Below are positions 45,104-59,079 of a stretch of 64,000 nt of DNA, piece by piece. A model generated the notes under the pieces. It was given only the letters and a program-made list of their open reading frames with translations. It was not told the DNA's origin and did not search any database. Positions within the stretch are counted from its first letter, which is position 1. The number at the start of each line of letters is the position of its first letter. Source of the stretch: Kuschelorhynchus macadamiae (lineage: Eukaryota; Arthropoda; Insecta; Coleoptera; Curculionidae); the NCBI GenBank assembly GCA_030620095.1, contig JAUTXW010000356.1:1423501-1487500 (forward strand). Direction: 5' to 3'. The position numbers were made by a program, and so were the translations under genes.

Positions 45104-48100
45104 AAGTTGTGGTGTAGTGTGGTTAGAACTCTTGTATTTTGATCTATCTTCCACCACAGGTTCCAGTGTTAGGAATTAATTATTAAGGTATCAATATGAG
45201 TTCTTACTTCCTTATCTTCTTAATATATATTATTAAATAATATATATTAATTACATATTGATTGATCATTTTTACTACATTGAGAGTTGAAAAATCCAAA
45301 AATTAGTTTTTAGAAAACAATTTTCAAAAGCCACTGACGAATGAACTGTTTGAAAAACCCATTTGGTTAAAAATATGTAAAAAATAAAAACACATTTCAC
45401 CCTCACGGGGTAACAAAACGAAAATATTAAATTCGCTTTATCTGCAATACAAGAAAAATGTTATTATTTCTAATAAAATAAAACTATGCAGTATCTTTTT
45501 TTTCTATACAACCACAAAATTCCATAAAAATCTATATTTGCCGTGGTTATTAGAGAATATATTGTATTATCTTCTTACAAATTAATTCAAATAATATATA
45601 AAGAGCTATTTTTTAAATAAAATGTTAAGACGATATATATTTTAAAGTATAATGGACCTTTTATGTAATATTTAAATTACATTTAAATAAAAATGTATTT
45701 GCCTCACTTCTGTAGATCGGCGACGCGACGCGCTTGTTCCAGATGCATAGTATAGAGTTCACTGATTGATACAGTAATGTAGATACATATTAAGTATGAG
45801 CGTTAGGTTGCAAACAAAGAACCTTGAGGTCCGTTAAGTAAGTTTTTATTTTTTAAGTTAATTTTCAAATTTGAAGTTTTATAGACTATTTTAAACGTAT
45901 CACAACTTTAACGGCTGTGAAAAAAGGTCTTTAAGGTTTAAGTTTGTCACCTATTTCTTTCTTCGGATAATTTTCATATTTCAAATTTTAAACGATATTA
46001 AAATAGTCCGGATGTCAAATTCACGAAAAAAAAAATATCAGATAATCTGACAATAGGAAACAAAATACATCAATTTTTTTACTCTTGCACTTTTGGCCGC
46101 AGCTCTTTGATGTCTTTGTTGAATAACGGAAATATAACACAGACGGATCGATGGCCATTATTATAGAAAGCACGACCTAATTATTTTTTTGAACAATTTT
46201 TTGCCACTCGGTAAAATAGCAAAAACATTATTCTACTCTTGGATTCTTTGCGGAAACTCCTCAAATAACGAAGAAAAGAATTCCCGGGAACCGGATTCCA
46301 TTGTGGCTTATAAAATGAACTACCTAAATGTATTTTGAAATTTTTTCGACCATGCCTTGGTAAATATTTATCATGTTTTTTTTTCGCTCACGCCAGCACG
46401 ACCGCGCCATTCCATAAAAAGGCAATTTTTTTTACTTGCAGAATCTTCTCAAATAACAAAGACAAAATCGGTAGCCATCATGCTTATGGAAGGAACAATT
46501 TAAATATGTTTTGAACATTTTTTAATTTGTTTTCTTAACCATTAAGCAATACACGTAATTAGAATAAAATTAAGATAAATTGCATACAGTGTGACAAGCG
46601 AATGAACCTTATCAACGCCTGAAGGGGCAGGGGAGAATCTCGTCAAAAATCTTCCCGTGTCATAGGCGTGTGAAGTTATTTTAATCAGATTATTATTCAT
46701 TAATATTGATGACAATAATAATAATAATAATAATAATAATGATAATATCAATAAATATTACTTTTGGACTTCCCTCGTAAAAGGGAAGATTGTAATCATG
46801 AAAAAATCACCCACCGAGATTTTTGCAGATCCTTACATTTTTGGGTCTCTAGACCTCGAAAAACATGTTCTCCCATTTCCATCGCTCTGTCTGTCAGTCT
46901 GTCTATCTGTATGCGGCATAGCTCAAAAACTATTTATCCACTATCTTTAAGATTTGGTCAAAACCCATAGATCAGCGGTCTAGTAAAATATTATTACTAA
47001 GAAATACTAATATTATGTGGAAATTAGCTGGTAAATTTTGGTTTGAATTTAAGATGGCGAAACAAAATGGCGCCGTAATAAATAATTTCACAATTCGGCC
47101 CGATATTATAGATTGATTTCAAATTTTGCTCTAGAAATAATTGTTGTATAGAGATGAGCTTTGAAAATTTTGGTACGATTTCAAGAGGGCAAAACAAAAT
47201 GGCGGTCAACTACAACATCTATAAATATGGAAAAAAATCAATATTTTACGTATCTTCCTATTCTAGCGTCCCTAGGTCCCAAAAAAATAGAGTTTCTTTT
47301 GATCTGTCTGTCTGTTTATCTTTTCAATTTCAAAGACAGACTCTTTCTTCTAAATATACCCGGTGATATATTTATCTTTGAAGATGACTGAGTCAATCGA
47401 CAAAAACCTTGTCATAAGTATCAATATGCTAGAGAGAGATTTGATTTTTACACCAATCAATAGAGCAAAAAATTAATCGTTTTTTGCCAAAAATACCAAC
47501 CAGAATCCGAGTGCGCAATCACACACAAGATAGTCCATAGTAATATTCTTTTATGTTTCCCACTCGCGACTAGGTATCAACTTAGGTTATAAACAAGTTA
47601 ATGCAAAAAATCCTATTTTTTTCGTTTTTGGCTTTTAAAATCGAAACTAATAAAGTAATCTTGATGGTATAACGACATGAATAGTAGAGAATGAACTTAC
47701 AAATAATATAATGTCATCGCCGACTTGAACGGATCATTAGAACAGGAGAAAAAGATGAAAAATCTGAAAAATTAGGCTTTTTCCAAAAATGCATGTCCTT
47801 ATTTTTTGAAGATGTGGTGGAAGCCTTTGATGAAGTAATAGTCATTGTTAAGTACTTTATGCACACCAAAACCAGGCTTTGTGGAACTAATAGTTTTTGA
47901 ACAATTGCGCCTTGAACCAAAATGTTATGGGCCCATTCCTGTGTAACACTCGAATTTTGGGCCGAATTTTAGATACATTAGTTAATATAATAATATAATT
48001 AATATAATAATACAATACCCACATACACAAATAAAACTTAAGTCGGTATTATAAATATTAATTAGTAATTAATTTTTCTTATTTTGGTGACACCACTGAT

Positions 48101-48639
48101 CAGAAAATCGGACATCAGACCCCGGCCCGTTCCTAATTCAAACCAAGCCTGGAAAAACGATCTTTTATCTTCGTCTTTTCCACGCAATCCGCGCCGACCA
48201 CGGCTATCTCTCTCTGACAATGATTGCTTATTGAACGGGCCGGAGTTTCGCTGATATACTATCGATACCGATCAATATGTTTTTACTATTTCATTTGAAC
48301 TCGTGATGCAGTAAAAATATATATTTTGAACGAACCACTTATTTGGAAAAACAGAAGGAAGTTTTTTGCCCGCATTCTTTCAATCCAGGTTCATTCAGTT
48401 GCCAGACTGTACATTTTTTGTTGTATGGCACTCTTTATTTTAATTACTCAACATTCGGCTTTTCTTAAGAATATTTTCCATTATCTTCTTACTAGCACAT
48501 TACTTACAATTCCAATATCGGATAATATATTATAGGAACAAATCGGGTTTTCATTTAAAAACACGTATCCCATGTATTACTTCCTACCTGGAGCTGACGA
48601 GTAGGGACAGTTTATTGAAAATGAAGTTTTTAAAATTTA
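45104..48639. other. Unassigned region
   Basis: No gene supported. 46713-46741 is a (TAA)n microsatellite. Two related blocks (around 46830-46960 and 47255-47370) each have TCTGTCTGTCTG-type runs following AAAAACATG/AAATAGAG, and AAAATGGCGG(C/T) occurs at ~47070 and ~47195; this suggests an old internal duplication or repeated element. Confidence 0.35.
48122..48243. repeat. 11-bp perfect inverted repeat, 100-bp spacer
   Basis: CCGGCCCGTTC (48122-48132) and GAACGGGCCGG (48233-48243). Followed at ~48259 by CTATCGATACCGATC. No gene starts nearby. Confidence 0.55.
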
Positions 48640-48960
48640 CCGACCTGGGATACCGAAATCGTGACACACAAGCATATAAAGCACAATTAATCAGATATTC
48701 TCTCCATCAACAAAAAAAGAAAATTGGGCATACATGACCGATTCTGCAATTCCTACAGAGAACAGCATATCTAATGTTCTACGCGGAAAAATTTACAAAA
48801 TCAAAGATATGGTAAACGCAATTAAAAGAATCTACAACCTGTCAAAAGTTGAAATCCTGCCATTTATCATCTCTGCAACGGGGGCTTTGTCGAGAAAAGA
48901 TTGATAAAATCCTTAAGAAACTTGGTCAAGAGTTGGTAGGATTGATCTGCCCAGTTCCAT
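48640..48960 (+). pseudogene. LINE reverse transcriptase C-terminal remnant
   Basis: Pieces GYRNRDTQAYKAQLIRYSLH, then in another frame ENWAYMTDSAIPTENS, IYKIKDMVNAIKRIYNLSKV and EILPFIISATGALS. The 'A.P...N......KY..L...I...W....V.I.PI.ISATG' pattern is the common C-terminus of insect LINE RTs. Confidence 0.6.
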
Positions 48961-49443
48961 CAGAGAATAACCAACGTAATGGATGCTTGGAAAATGGAGA
49001 TACTGAACTGAGACACTAAACTACATTAAGTTAAACAGTGGAATCTATATTACATTTCAATTTATAGAGCAAAAACAATTATGCTCTTTATTCTGATAGG
49101 GTTTTGTGTCCGATAACCATTAAACCCGTTCAGGCGGATGACTTTTTTAACAAAGCTTATAATTAATAAAAATGGGGATTAGGTTAGATTAGGATTGGTT
49201 AGAGTTGCTGTAAGGAAAGTGCGGGCTAGCGCGCCAACCCGAATTCCGAGTCTATATAAAAACAACAGTACCAGAAACTGAAATCCCGCTTATGTAGTAG
49301 CACAGATTAAAAACCAATTAGTAGTATTGGTAACAAGATCAAAAAGCGACTAAGTGACTAGTTATGCCGTGAATGTAGCACCACTCTAATATATAGGTTT
49401 ATTTCGGCAAGTATAAACTAAGTTCGTTGATGTTTTTGTGATA

Positions 49444-49517
49444 CACCGGTTAGCTTAGTGGTAGGGTTCCGAATTAGCAATGCAAAGGTCCTGCGTTCCA
49501 ATCCTGGTTTTTATTAT
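49444..49517 (+). repeat. tRNA-derived SINE-like head (Ala-AGC type)
   Basis: Box A TTAGCTTAGTGG is perfect, the loop TTAGCAA gives anticodon AGC, box B is degraded (GCGTTCCAATCC) and the stems are poor. An ATAATAATAAAAATAAT-rich tail follows. Not a functional tRNA. Confidence 0.5.
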
Positions 49518-50055
49518 AAAATAATAATAAAAATAATCAAGAATAATAATTTTAGAAGCGTTAATTTACACTAAATGTGCCTAGTTATCATCCGTAATAA
49601 CAACAAAATACATTTTAAACGTGGCGTCTTAATATAAATTCCATGCTCTCGGCTTCCAGCTGCAGTAATTACATTGATATTTCTCTCGAACCTATTTCTT
49701 CCGTTGGCGTCAGATTAAAACTTTGCGCGTATGCAACGGGGCCAGACCATAACCTGTTATGTCTACTCTGCGCGTTCTTTCCGTACAACATTGAAAATGC
49801 AATAGCTGTTTTGTGTGAGGATAGGGGAAATTACCGAATAAATTTGACAAAGTGGTTTTATGCTTGAAATTTGAAAGTACTCATTATTTTATTATTCATA
49901 AAAAATAATAAAATTTTTTTAATTTTTTGTTTACAGTGACAACGTTAATCGTTGGAAGCACCGTGTATGTTGTACCGTTAATGAATAATTTTTATTTTAA
50001 TGTATAATAAGATATGTAAGTATGTGTACTATATAAAATGTATAGTAAAAGAACT
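49518..50055. other. Unassigned
   Basis: A 74-codon open frame (49643-49867) has Cys-rich composition but I recognise no family. Otherwise AT-rich. Confidence 0.3.
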
Positions 50056-50059
50056 TACA

Positions 50060-51440
50060 ATATTTCATTTGGTTAAGTTATCCGCGACATCAATTAAGTC
50101 TCTCATTTGTCATAGAATTCCGAAGTAAGATTTGTATCCTTTTTAGACTACTAAAGCAACATTCAGCGATATTCAATGCGTTGTCATAATTATCTTCAAT
50201 AATTTGACTGCTTCCAAAAATGTGCTTTTTAGTTCATTTTTTAAGATGAATTTTAAAGTACTCGTGGCACCATTTAATTGAGGAAAGTCGTTCCTTGGAT
50301 ATATAACTTTTAATTATGTTCTTAATTGCTCCTTTTGGAGCATTGGGTACATTTTAGAAGCTCTGTCAAATATTTCACGTGAAAAAGTTCTGTTAGAAGA
50401 TTTGTTTGGCGAACATTTGCTTCTAAGTTTCCTCTTTACGAACGTCTATCTTTAACTTGCGTAACATCACATATTTCTTTAGCAATTTCACTATTTTTAT
50501 CAGCATCGGCTAATCGTTTGCGTTCATGTGGAATATGAATGGAATTAGTTTTCCATTCTTGTTCAACTGTTTCAGTTTTATTACGCAGGCTTGCTATTTA
50601 CGACTAAGTTAGAAATCGGTTTGTGTAACTGAATATCTGGACTTGGTTGTAAAGTATTTTAAAGAGAGGAAAAATCTTGTGAAAAAATGCCGACCAAAAC
50701 ATAAAAGTTGTGTCCTCTAGAGTCCTTATTAAACCACTTACCTCTCTGCCAGTAACTGTATTTTCAGATTTTTCCGAAATTTCTTGGAAACATAATATTA
50801 AATTTTTCCCTATGTTCATAAATGGCATTAAATATCCATATATTAAAGTTTCAGCGTCACTTCGATCAGAAGAATTAGAAAAAAAAGCTAGAATTAGGCT
50901 GTCTTTTGCATTATCAAGTTCAACCGTGGGCATAGCAATGAACAAAGTACGCACATGGATGTTTTTGCCTGCACGCCTCCAACCGATCCACATTTAACGT
51001 TCGCTTCATCGTACGCCTATACTATTAGTTTGTTCGGATGATTTTGAACAATTGGGTCTATTTCTCGTCCAATATTTTCCATTAAACCATTAACCCTTTT
51101 ATCAGTGACTCTCAAAAATGTCCAAAACCGTTCGCATATAACATGTCGTTTGACATAACGAAATATTATTGCCATTTGACAATGATTGCTTACGTCAGTT
51201 GTCTCGTCCCACTGAATTGACAAAATTTCCAAAACTTCGTTTTAAATTGTTCTCAACGTTCTTTTGAAACTCCACGATTTAAAAACGCATCTTTTTTTTT
51301 TTTTTTACTATCTTATTATTTTTCCCAATTTCCTGTTTGTATGCAGAACTTAACTTTTGCACAGTGTTAACTTTTCCAAGTAACGCAAGTTCAGTATTAG
51401 CTTGTAAATAAGATTTGGCTGATTCGTGTATTTTATTTTG
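50060..51440 (-). pseudogene. hAT / ZMYM1-like (DUF4371) transposase remnant
   Basis: In order on the minus strand: ANTELALLGKVNTVQKLSSA (about 51330-51400), LSIQWDETTDVSNHCQMAII, RYV..ICERFWTFLRVTDKR, QKHPCAYFVHCYAHG followed in another frame by LNLIMQKTA, WSAFFHKIFPLF, and near the end AECCFSSLKRIQILLRNSMT, the hAT C-terminal dimerisation motif. SIDETTDVS and the H-C-AH-LNL block are typical of this family. Many stops and frame changes; not functional. Confidence 0.75.
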
Positions 51441-51449
51441 TGATGTAAG

Positions 51450-52296
51450 TGATTCAAATCAGTTACTCCATTGGGGCTCCAATATTTATCTATATCCGGA
51501 GTGTAAAATAACAAACATGGGAAACAAGAGATAGAATTACGTTACAAGCGCATACCAATTTATTACTAACATATATACTGGAATTAAAATGCCTAGTGAA
51601 AGATGGACTCTCTTTTTTTGCCGGTTTGGCTTAAATTTAAAACTGACGGTGGCTGTCCTAATCCTTTTATTTCATTTTTTGTTGAAAATTAATGGATTTT
51701 TAATATTTTCCACAGAGTTAATGATTGGCACATCATTGCAACGGCCACTGTCCAAGTTCGAGTTACTAGACATGCTAACCAAACAATGAAAATCTGATTA
51801 AAAATAAAAACAGAAAACAAAATGTCATAAACAGCACGTTTTTAAAAGTGTATCAAAAGAGCGATCCTGAGCAACGTATATTCCGTGTATTTCATGGATA
51901 TGTCAAAACGGGTGCCCGACCAAATTTCTGTGTCAAAACTACATTTAACTGGAACCCCGAGTGTTTCCACATCTCAGTCTCAGTCATAGATTAAGAATAG
52001 ATTTATTATTTCTCAGTATCAGTGTTCAGCGGGACAGGGAAGGAAATGGCCGTTGTTTTGTTTGCGATGCATATATTCGAGCGATCTCCGCTTAGATTTT
52101 CGAAATTTTCCCAGCATAAACAATATATTTTGCGGACAGTAGATATTGAAATTTTCTAAATTACTTTAAAATTAGGTATATTAAATGTCATTGTTAAAAA
52201 TTTTTTGCTTATTTTTGTGGCGTGTGCACCGGCGTACTAATTGCCTCTGCTCCTTTAGAGGCTGAAAACATTTGGTGTTTTGAATGATGTATTGAA
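51450..52296. other. Unassigned
   Basis: No gene recognised. Confidence 0.35.
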
Positions 52297-52931
52297 CCAG
52301 TGTTGCAACCCCTATTACAATTGTAACAGATCTATTACGGTTTGAGATTTTCTATTAAGGCTATTACTAAAGGCCTAAAATCTATTACAAATTTAAAAGG
52401 GGCCAAAAAATCTATATAATCCTAGAAATAATCTATCGACCTCTCAGAAAACGTAAACTGACCTATTCAATGGTGAGCAGAGTAACTTGTTTCAGAATTT
52501 TTGACTGCCTCTTGTTCGTCATGTGGATTTCCAATTTCTTTAATGGTTGAATAGGTCATAACAATTTGTGCTGTCTTTGTTTATATTTGCTTATTAGAAA
52601 AAATGATAGATTTTTTTTTGTAAATACCATACGTAAAATTAGTGTTTATTTTTTGTAATATTAATAAATAAAAATGCACTCAATGAGCGCGGTTAATACA
52701 GAACTTTACTCAGGGCCAAATTATGAATAGGCTGATAATTCTACCAAACAGATATTTACCATAGTTACAATTGTCTCAACAATGGTATCCTTGACAGTTA
52801 TCTGCTTGGTAAAGTTACCAGCCTATTCATAATTTGGCCCTTTTCATTTTAAAAAATCAAATCTATTACCACTCTATTACGTTTTTTTGAGAAATCTATT
52901 ATGTACAAAAAAATTGGGGTGGCAACACTGG
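52297..52931. mobile_element. Non-autonomous element with CCAGTGTTGC termini
   Basis: Begins CCAGTGTTGCAACCCC and ends, inverted, CCAGTGTTGCCACCCC. Both subterminal parts hold many copies of CTATTA(C) in the same orientation (at least nine). hAT-like by TIR. Contains a second MITE at 52713-52840. No TSD recognised. Confidence 0.7.
52713..52840. mobile_element. MITE of 128 bp nested in the previous element
   Basis: Perfect 22-bp terminal inverted repeats (starting GGGCCAAATTATGAATAG), extending imperfectly to ~46 bp through TACCAA.CAGATA. Confidence 0.85.
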
Positions 52932-53393
52932 AATAGTATTAAAGTGGTTTAGAAAAGTACAACAGCCAACGACCAACGATCAAACAAGACAAAAAAAATA
53001 ACAATTTTCAAGATCTGAGTTGTCGGGTTTTCTGTGTTGGTTCGGGAAATTTGGAAACTTAATACTCTGAATATAAGGCATCTCGGTATCAATTCCCTAG
53101 ACGGCGTAAATGCGAAGATTCCTATAACCTTTTTGAATCTTTACTATACTTTTCTGCACGTTTCTATAATAGAATAAGTATCAGCCGCTTGGAAGCGTAA
53201 ATTTTGATTTAATAGAAAAGATAATGCGCGTAATATGAGGAGTTTTATAGAAAAAGTTGAAGCTTTATGATCATTAAAAGATAAAAATATATTTTGAAGT
53301 ATATCACATTCCAGGTTATCCATATGTAGAGCTGGCAGACCGCCTAATATGAAGTCAAATATCAGCCTAAATTGACGAAATAACTTTAAGTGC
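52932..53393. other. Unassigned
   Basis: No gene recognised. Confidence 0.35.
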
Positions 53394-53826
53394 AGTCTTC
53401 CGGTTCGTTTCGTCGAAGGCAGATCTCTGTGTTATTAACTTAAGTGGTTCCACGTGTTCGGTTCTGCTGCTTTATTTCGAGGGGAAAAGGGAGACTCAAC
53501 CGCTCAGTGTGGAAACTAACGACCCCACTAGAAAGGGAGCAAACGCTGTGAACGTGTGAGTCCTAGTTGTTCCTGCATTCTATCCCGTTTGTCTGCCGCA
53601 GTTCTACAAAGAATATTAGCGTAATGGCCGCTACGTGGCAGGAATGGGAGGGGTAAGAGGATAGCTTGAAAGAAAGGGTCATCTCGCGATATCAGTAGTA
53701 CTCTGAAGGGGCATCTAGTGGAAGCCAAGATGTATTTCAGATATTTAAAGAGAAAAAATTAAGAAGTATTTTAAAGATATTGGGTGTCTGGGAGTTTCGA
53801 GCTCGCCATCCGGACATCCTACCGAT
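53394..53826 (+). repeat. Dispersed repeat, related to 61898-62388
   Basis: About 430 bp from AGTCTTCCGGTTCGT to ATCCGGACATCCTACC match the SINE-like element at 61898. After ATCCTACC the two diverge completely: this copy lacks the GAAA tail and continues into other sequence up to THG1. Confidence 0.85.
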
Positions 53827-54002
53827 AACGTCTATAAACTGAAATAAGACGTAAATCATCTGGCAGGATTGCCCCCCAGCTCTAACTAAGTCCCGGGCGG
53901 AGAGCAGTCTGGCGTCTGCCTTGTAGCAAAGCCAATATGTACTGTTATGTGACAGGATAATCAGGAAGGTCAAAATCAAGTGCCACTTAACCTTACTCGA
54001 TT

Positions 54003-54971
54003 ATGTTTTCTAAAGTTTCTCTTTTCAAGAGTTTGTTGCGGGTTAAACAATTTAATATTTTGAAAATGGCAAAAAGTAAGTTTGAGTATGTGAAAACGTA
54101 TGAAACAGAAGAATATCTTCTTCCAAATTGCTGGATAGTTGTTAGAATTGATGGTAAATCATTTCATAAGTTTTCATCAAAACACAATTTCCAAAAACCT
54201 AATGATCTCAGAGCGTTAGAACTTATGAACAAAGCTGCTTCTACAGTTCTAGAAGAATATAAAGATATTTTGATAGCTTATGGTCAAAGTGATGAGTATT
54301 CTTTTGTGTTTCGTAAAGACACTATGTTGTATAATCGGAGAAAGACTAAAATAATGACATACATCAACAGTTTATTCTCGTCATCATATGTATACTTTTG
54401 GAAAGATTATTTTAAAGATGTGAAACTTAAATATCCTCCTTCATTTGACTCCAGAATAGTGTTATATCCAACAGATCAGAGTTTAAGAGATTATCTGAGT
54501 TGGAGGCAAGCTGATTGCCATATTAACAATCTTTATAATACTACTTTTTGGGCTTTGGTTCTCAAGGGAGGTTTGACTAACAGAGAAGCTGAAAAGAGAT
54601 TGTGTGGGACACTTTCAAGTGATAAAAATGAGATTTTATTCAGTGAGTTTAATACAAATTATAATAACGAACCTGTGATGTACAAAAAAGGGACAATTTT
54701 AGTAAAGAAAAAAATAAAACATCCAGTTACTAACAGAAAAAGACTCATAGTGTTGCCCTTACATGAAGATATCATAAAAGATAAATTCTGGATTACAAAC
54801 AGTGAAATTCTAGATATTGGTTCATGTGGTTTTTACAATTTTGAAAATGTTAATGAAATTCCAGATTTAGTTTTAAGTCAGTTACATACTATGAGTATTA
54901 AAGAGGGAACAACAAATAACACGGATGACTTTAAGCTTAAAGAAAGTAATGTTGAATTGCATGTTAGCTAG
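54003..54971 (+). CDS. THG1: tRNA(His) guanylyltransferase (THG1), 322 aa
   Basis: Adds the G-1 nucleotide to the 5' end of tRNA-His, needed for histidyl-tRNA synthetase recognition. Conserved blocks: WIVVRIDGKSFHKFSSKHNF (metal/nucleotide binding), LIAYGQSDEYSFVF (catalytic Asp), HINNLYNTTFWALV, and KKGGLTNREAEKRL-like helix. The usual start of the core is MAKSKFEYVK at residue 22. The upstream in-frame ATG at 54003 adds 21 residues (MFSKVSLFKSLLRVKQF..) with no acidic residue, consistent with a mitochondrial presequence. Intronless; AATAAA at 54973. A TA microsatellite and an intact mariner follow directly. A retrocopy origin is possible, but the frame is intact. Confidence 0.93.
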   Translation: MFSKVSLFKSLLRVKQFNILKMAKSKFEYVKTYETEEYLLPNCWIVVRIDGKSFHKFSSKHNFQKPNDLRALELMNKAASTVLEEYKDILIAYGQSDEYSFVFRKDTMLYNRRKTKIMTYINSLFSSSYVYFWKDYFKDVKLKYPPSFDSRIVLYPTDQSLRDYLSWRQADCHINNLYNTTFWALVLKGGLTNREAEKRLCGTLSSDKNEILFSEFNTNYNNEPVMYKKGTILVKKKIKHPVTNRKRLIVLPLHEDIIKDKFWITNSEILDIGSCGFYNFENVNEIPDLVLSQLHTMSIKEGTTNNTDDFKLKESNVELHVS

Positions 54972-54990
54972 CAATAAATATATATATAAA

Positions 54991-56705
<1,715 letters not shown>

Positions 56706-56819
56706 TATATATAATATATATGTTTCTAGACTTACATATAATGAAAAAGGAATTGTATGGATTTTGAGAAAAATAGTTGTTTAAATTGGTTATTTCTGCA
56801 TAAGATCTTTTTTTTAAAC

Positions 56820-57064
56820 ACAAGATCTTGTGCATTATCAGAACATAGGATTGATAAAGGTCACAAAGGAAATTTTCGAGAAACTAAAATATTACATGTA
56901 AAAAATAATAACACCAAAAGAAAATTTTTTGAAATGACAGAAATTAAAAAAGAACCCTTGGCAATGCATAAAAAAACAGATGTCAAGAATTTAAGTTCAA
57001 TTTACTTTTATATTTTATTTTTAGATCAAATAGAACTTTCCAGTAATAATAATAATAACAAATA
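56820..57064 (+). pseudogene. GIY-YIG retroelement C-terminal fragment
   Basis: CALSEHRIDKGHKGNFRETK, KRKFFEMTEIKKEPLAMHKK and TDVKNLSSIYFYIL resemble the end of the remnant at 5588-5920 (..EHxIDTGH.FNF..TKI..., NKRSD..NL...YF). Start of the domain is missing. Confidence 0.55.
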
Positions 57065-57079
57065 TAATTAATTATATGA

Positions 57080-57735
57080 ATGATTCTAAAGTTTGCTTTC
57101 CTATACATACTCTTTCTATGTTTACCTAAAATTTAAACAATATTCTTGACATAATTTCTCAAATATGAACACTCTCATCCATTAAATTTGAAACTTACTC
57201 CCATATTCACTAAAAAGGTATAAGAGAGACCAGGTCTAGTTGCCATGGTACTTAAACTCTTAGTTCACCAGTTATGTTTCGCTTATGTCACTGTCATTTT
57301 GTAATTGTGACATGTAGAAAAATATTGGTTGATTTTTAGCTTATGTCATTTTAAACCTATAACTGTCAAGTTAGACATATTTAAACCTCTTTAGTGGATA
57401 CGGGTGTCAAAGTTTTGCCATCATTTCGTTTTTCTTTATATATAAGTCTAGAAATATATTAATAATATTATTAACTAAATTAAATTGTTTAAATGTTATA
57501 AGGACCTATGATGAAGAAATGGAAATATTTTAAAAGCTCGGTCAAATCAAAATAAAATATAAATAAAGATATTTCCTGGTGATTTTTCTTAAGTTGCATG
57601 TGAGTGGTTTATACTTGGTTTTATATAAACAACATGTTGTGCAATAGATGAAGCCTGTTGTCCCTGCTAAATGACTCGAATTCTATAGGACAATGAATAA
57701 CCTTTTCTGGAGTTTTAATAACTTATAGTTCTTTG
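57080..57735. other. Unassigned, perhaps 3' part of the GIY-YIG retroelement
   Basis: CCTATGATGAAGAAATGGAAATATTTTAAAAGC near 57505 is of the kind found downstream of such retroelements. No gene. Confidence 0.3.
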
Positions 57736-58060
57736 ATGAATCCAATTTTCGCATTAATGAACATGTGAATAAACAAAACTATATATATTGGGCTTATCCC
57801 AGTGAAGTGGATAATCCACTGGAACTACATCAGAAACCATTACACTTGCCTAAAGTCATCATTTGTGCTGCCATATCAAGTAGGAATTATCAGCCCATTC
57901 TTTTTTGAGGATAAACATGGTCGCATTTAGAACTTTAATTCTGATCGATGCTGCCATATGATCTGGACTTCTTTTGTTCTAGAAATACAAAACCAGATTG
58001 GCTACAGCTGCAACACATTTTGCCAGGAAGTGGGAGCATCATCCCATGTTACAAATGTAG
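57736..58060 (+). pseudogene. Mariner transposase remnant, second family
   Basis: Reads DESNFRINEHVNKQNYIYWA, LHQKPLHLPKVIICAAIS, then EDKHGRI, FNSDRCCHMIW. 'DEAHFHLNGYVNKQNCR.W ... EKPLHP.KVTVWC' is a common mariner core. Only the first catalytic Asp region survives; frames broken. Confidence 0.7.
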
Positions 58061-59079
58061 TTTTAGTTAAAAAGTAAAGTTTTCAACTCGTTAGTTCCCT
58101 TTCACATAAGGCCACGATAGACTCGTCATCTTTTGCATTTTTATAATGGTGCTTCAAGCCAAAATACATGTAAATATATGGAGCTCTTCAGTCGACAAGC
58201 CACTAGAATAATGTCGAGACGAAAGTAATAAAAATGGCCAAAAGTTTTGATACTGAAAAATGTATCACTGAATTGAGGGTCATGCTTTCGTTCGGGACAT
58301 ACCAGAGCAAAGTGAAGCATCTTTACTACCTTCATCAATTTTCAACATCTTGTCACCAAATGTAACAAGTGTTGCATCACCTACATTGTGTGTTAGTAAT
58401 GAAAATAAACAAGATTCTCAATTTTTTAAATTTATTTTGAAAAATTTCTAGTTTTAATAAATCCAAAATCCAAAAGCAAATTACTATACTTTAACTTAAT
58501 ATATCTAAACCTTAAAATTGGTATTAATTAATGAGCAAACTGCAACGGTGGGAAGAAAGTTTTTATCTATAAATTGTGAAAATCTCTTATTCTCCATGAT
58601 GGCATTGCAGATGATTATACAGGAAATATATTCTTGTTTAGAGTAATTGAAGTTGATTTAATTATAATTGTCTATACAGGGTAAAAATAATACTACAAAT
58701 TCATATAAACTTTTTTCATATAGGCTTCCTCTTCAGAGGTATGGGACACCAATGTAATTAAGTTTTTTAAAAATAATAATTGAACCACGCGGTATAATTG
58801 AATAATTTTTTAATATGATATATACCAGGTAAGACCCTTCAAATTACTACTCAAGAAAATGTTGTGATTTACACACAGTTACAGGGGTAGACTAGCTTTG
58901 ACACTCATGGGCCCATTTTTTTTATGCCCTGTATGATATAAACTTTGAAAAAGTTTTTTGGATACTACTAACATTTTACTAAAAATTAAGTACACCTCAT
59001 CCATGTTGCTAATCCTAACCGTTTTCGAGAAAAACGCTATTTTATTTACATTAGGAGTATTTTGATAAAATATTTGATC
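58061..59079. other. Unassigned
   Basis: No gene recognised. ATACAGGGTAAAAATAATAC at ~58675 could be one end of the mariner remnant at 59080-60216; the other end was not found. Confidence 0.35.

Noticed and set aside
46764..47391. Several 60-76 codon frames
   Set aside because: Overlapping, repeat-rich (TCTGTCTG runs) and without conserved motifs.
49444..49517. Functional tRNA-Ala
   Set aside because: Box B is degraded and the anticodon and T stems do not pair; kept only as a SINE-like head.
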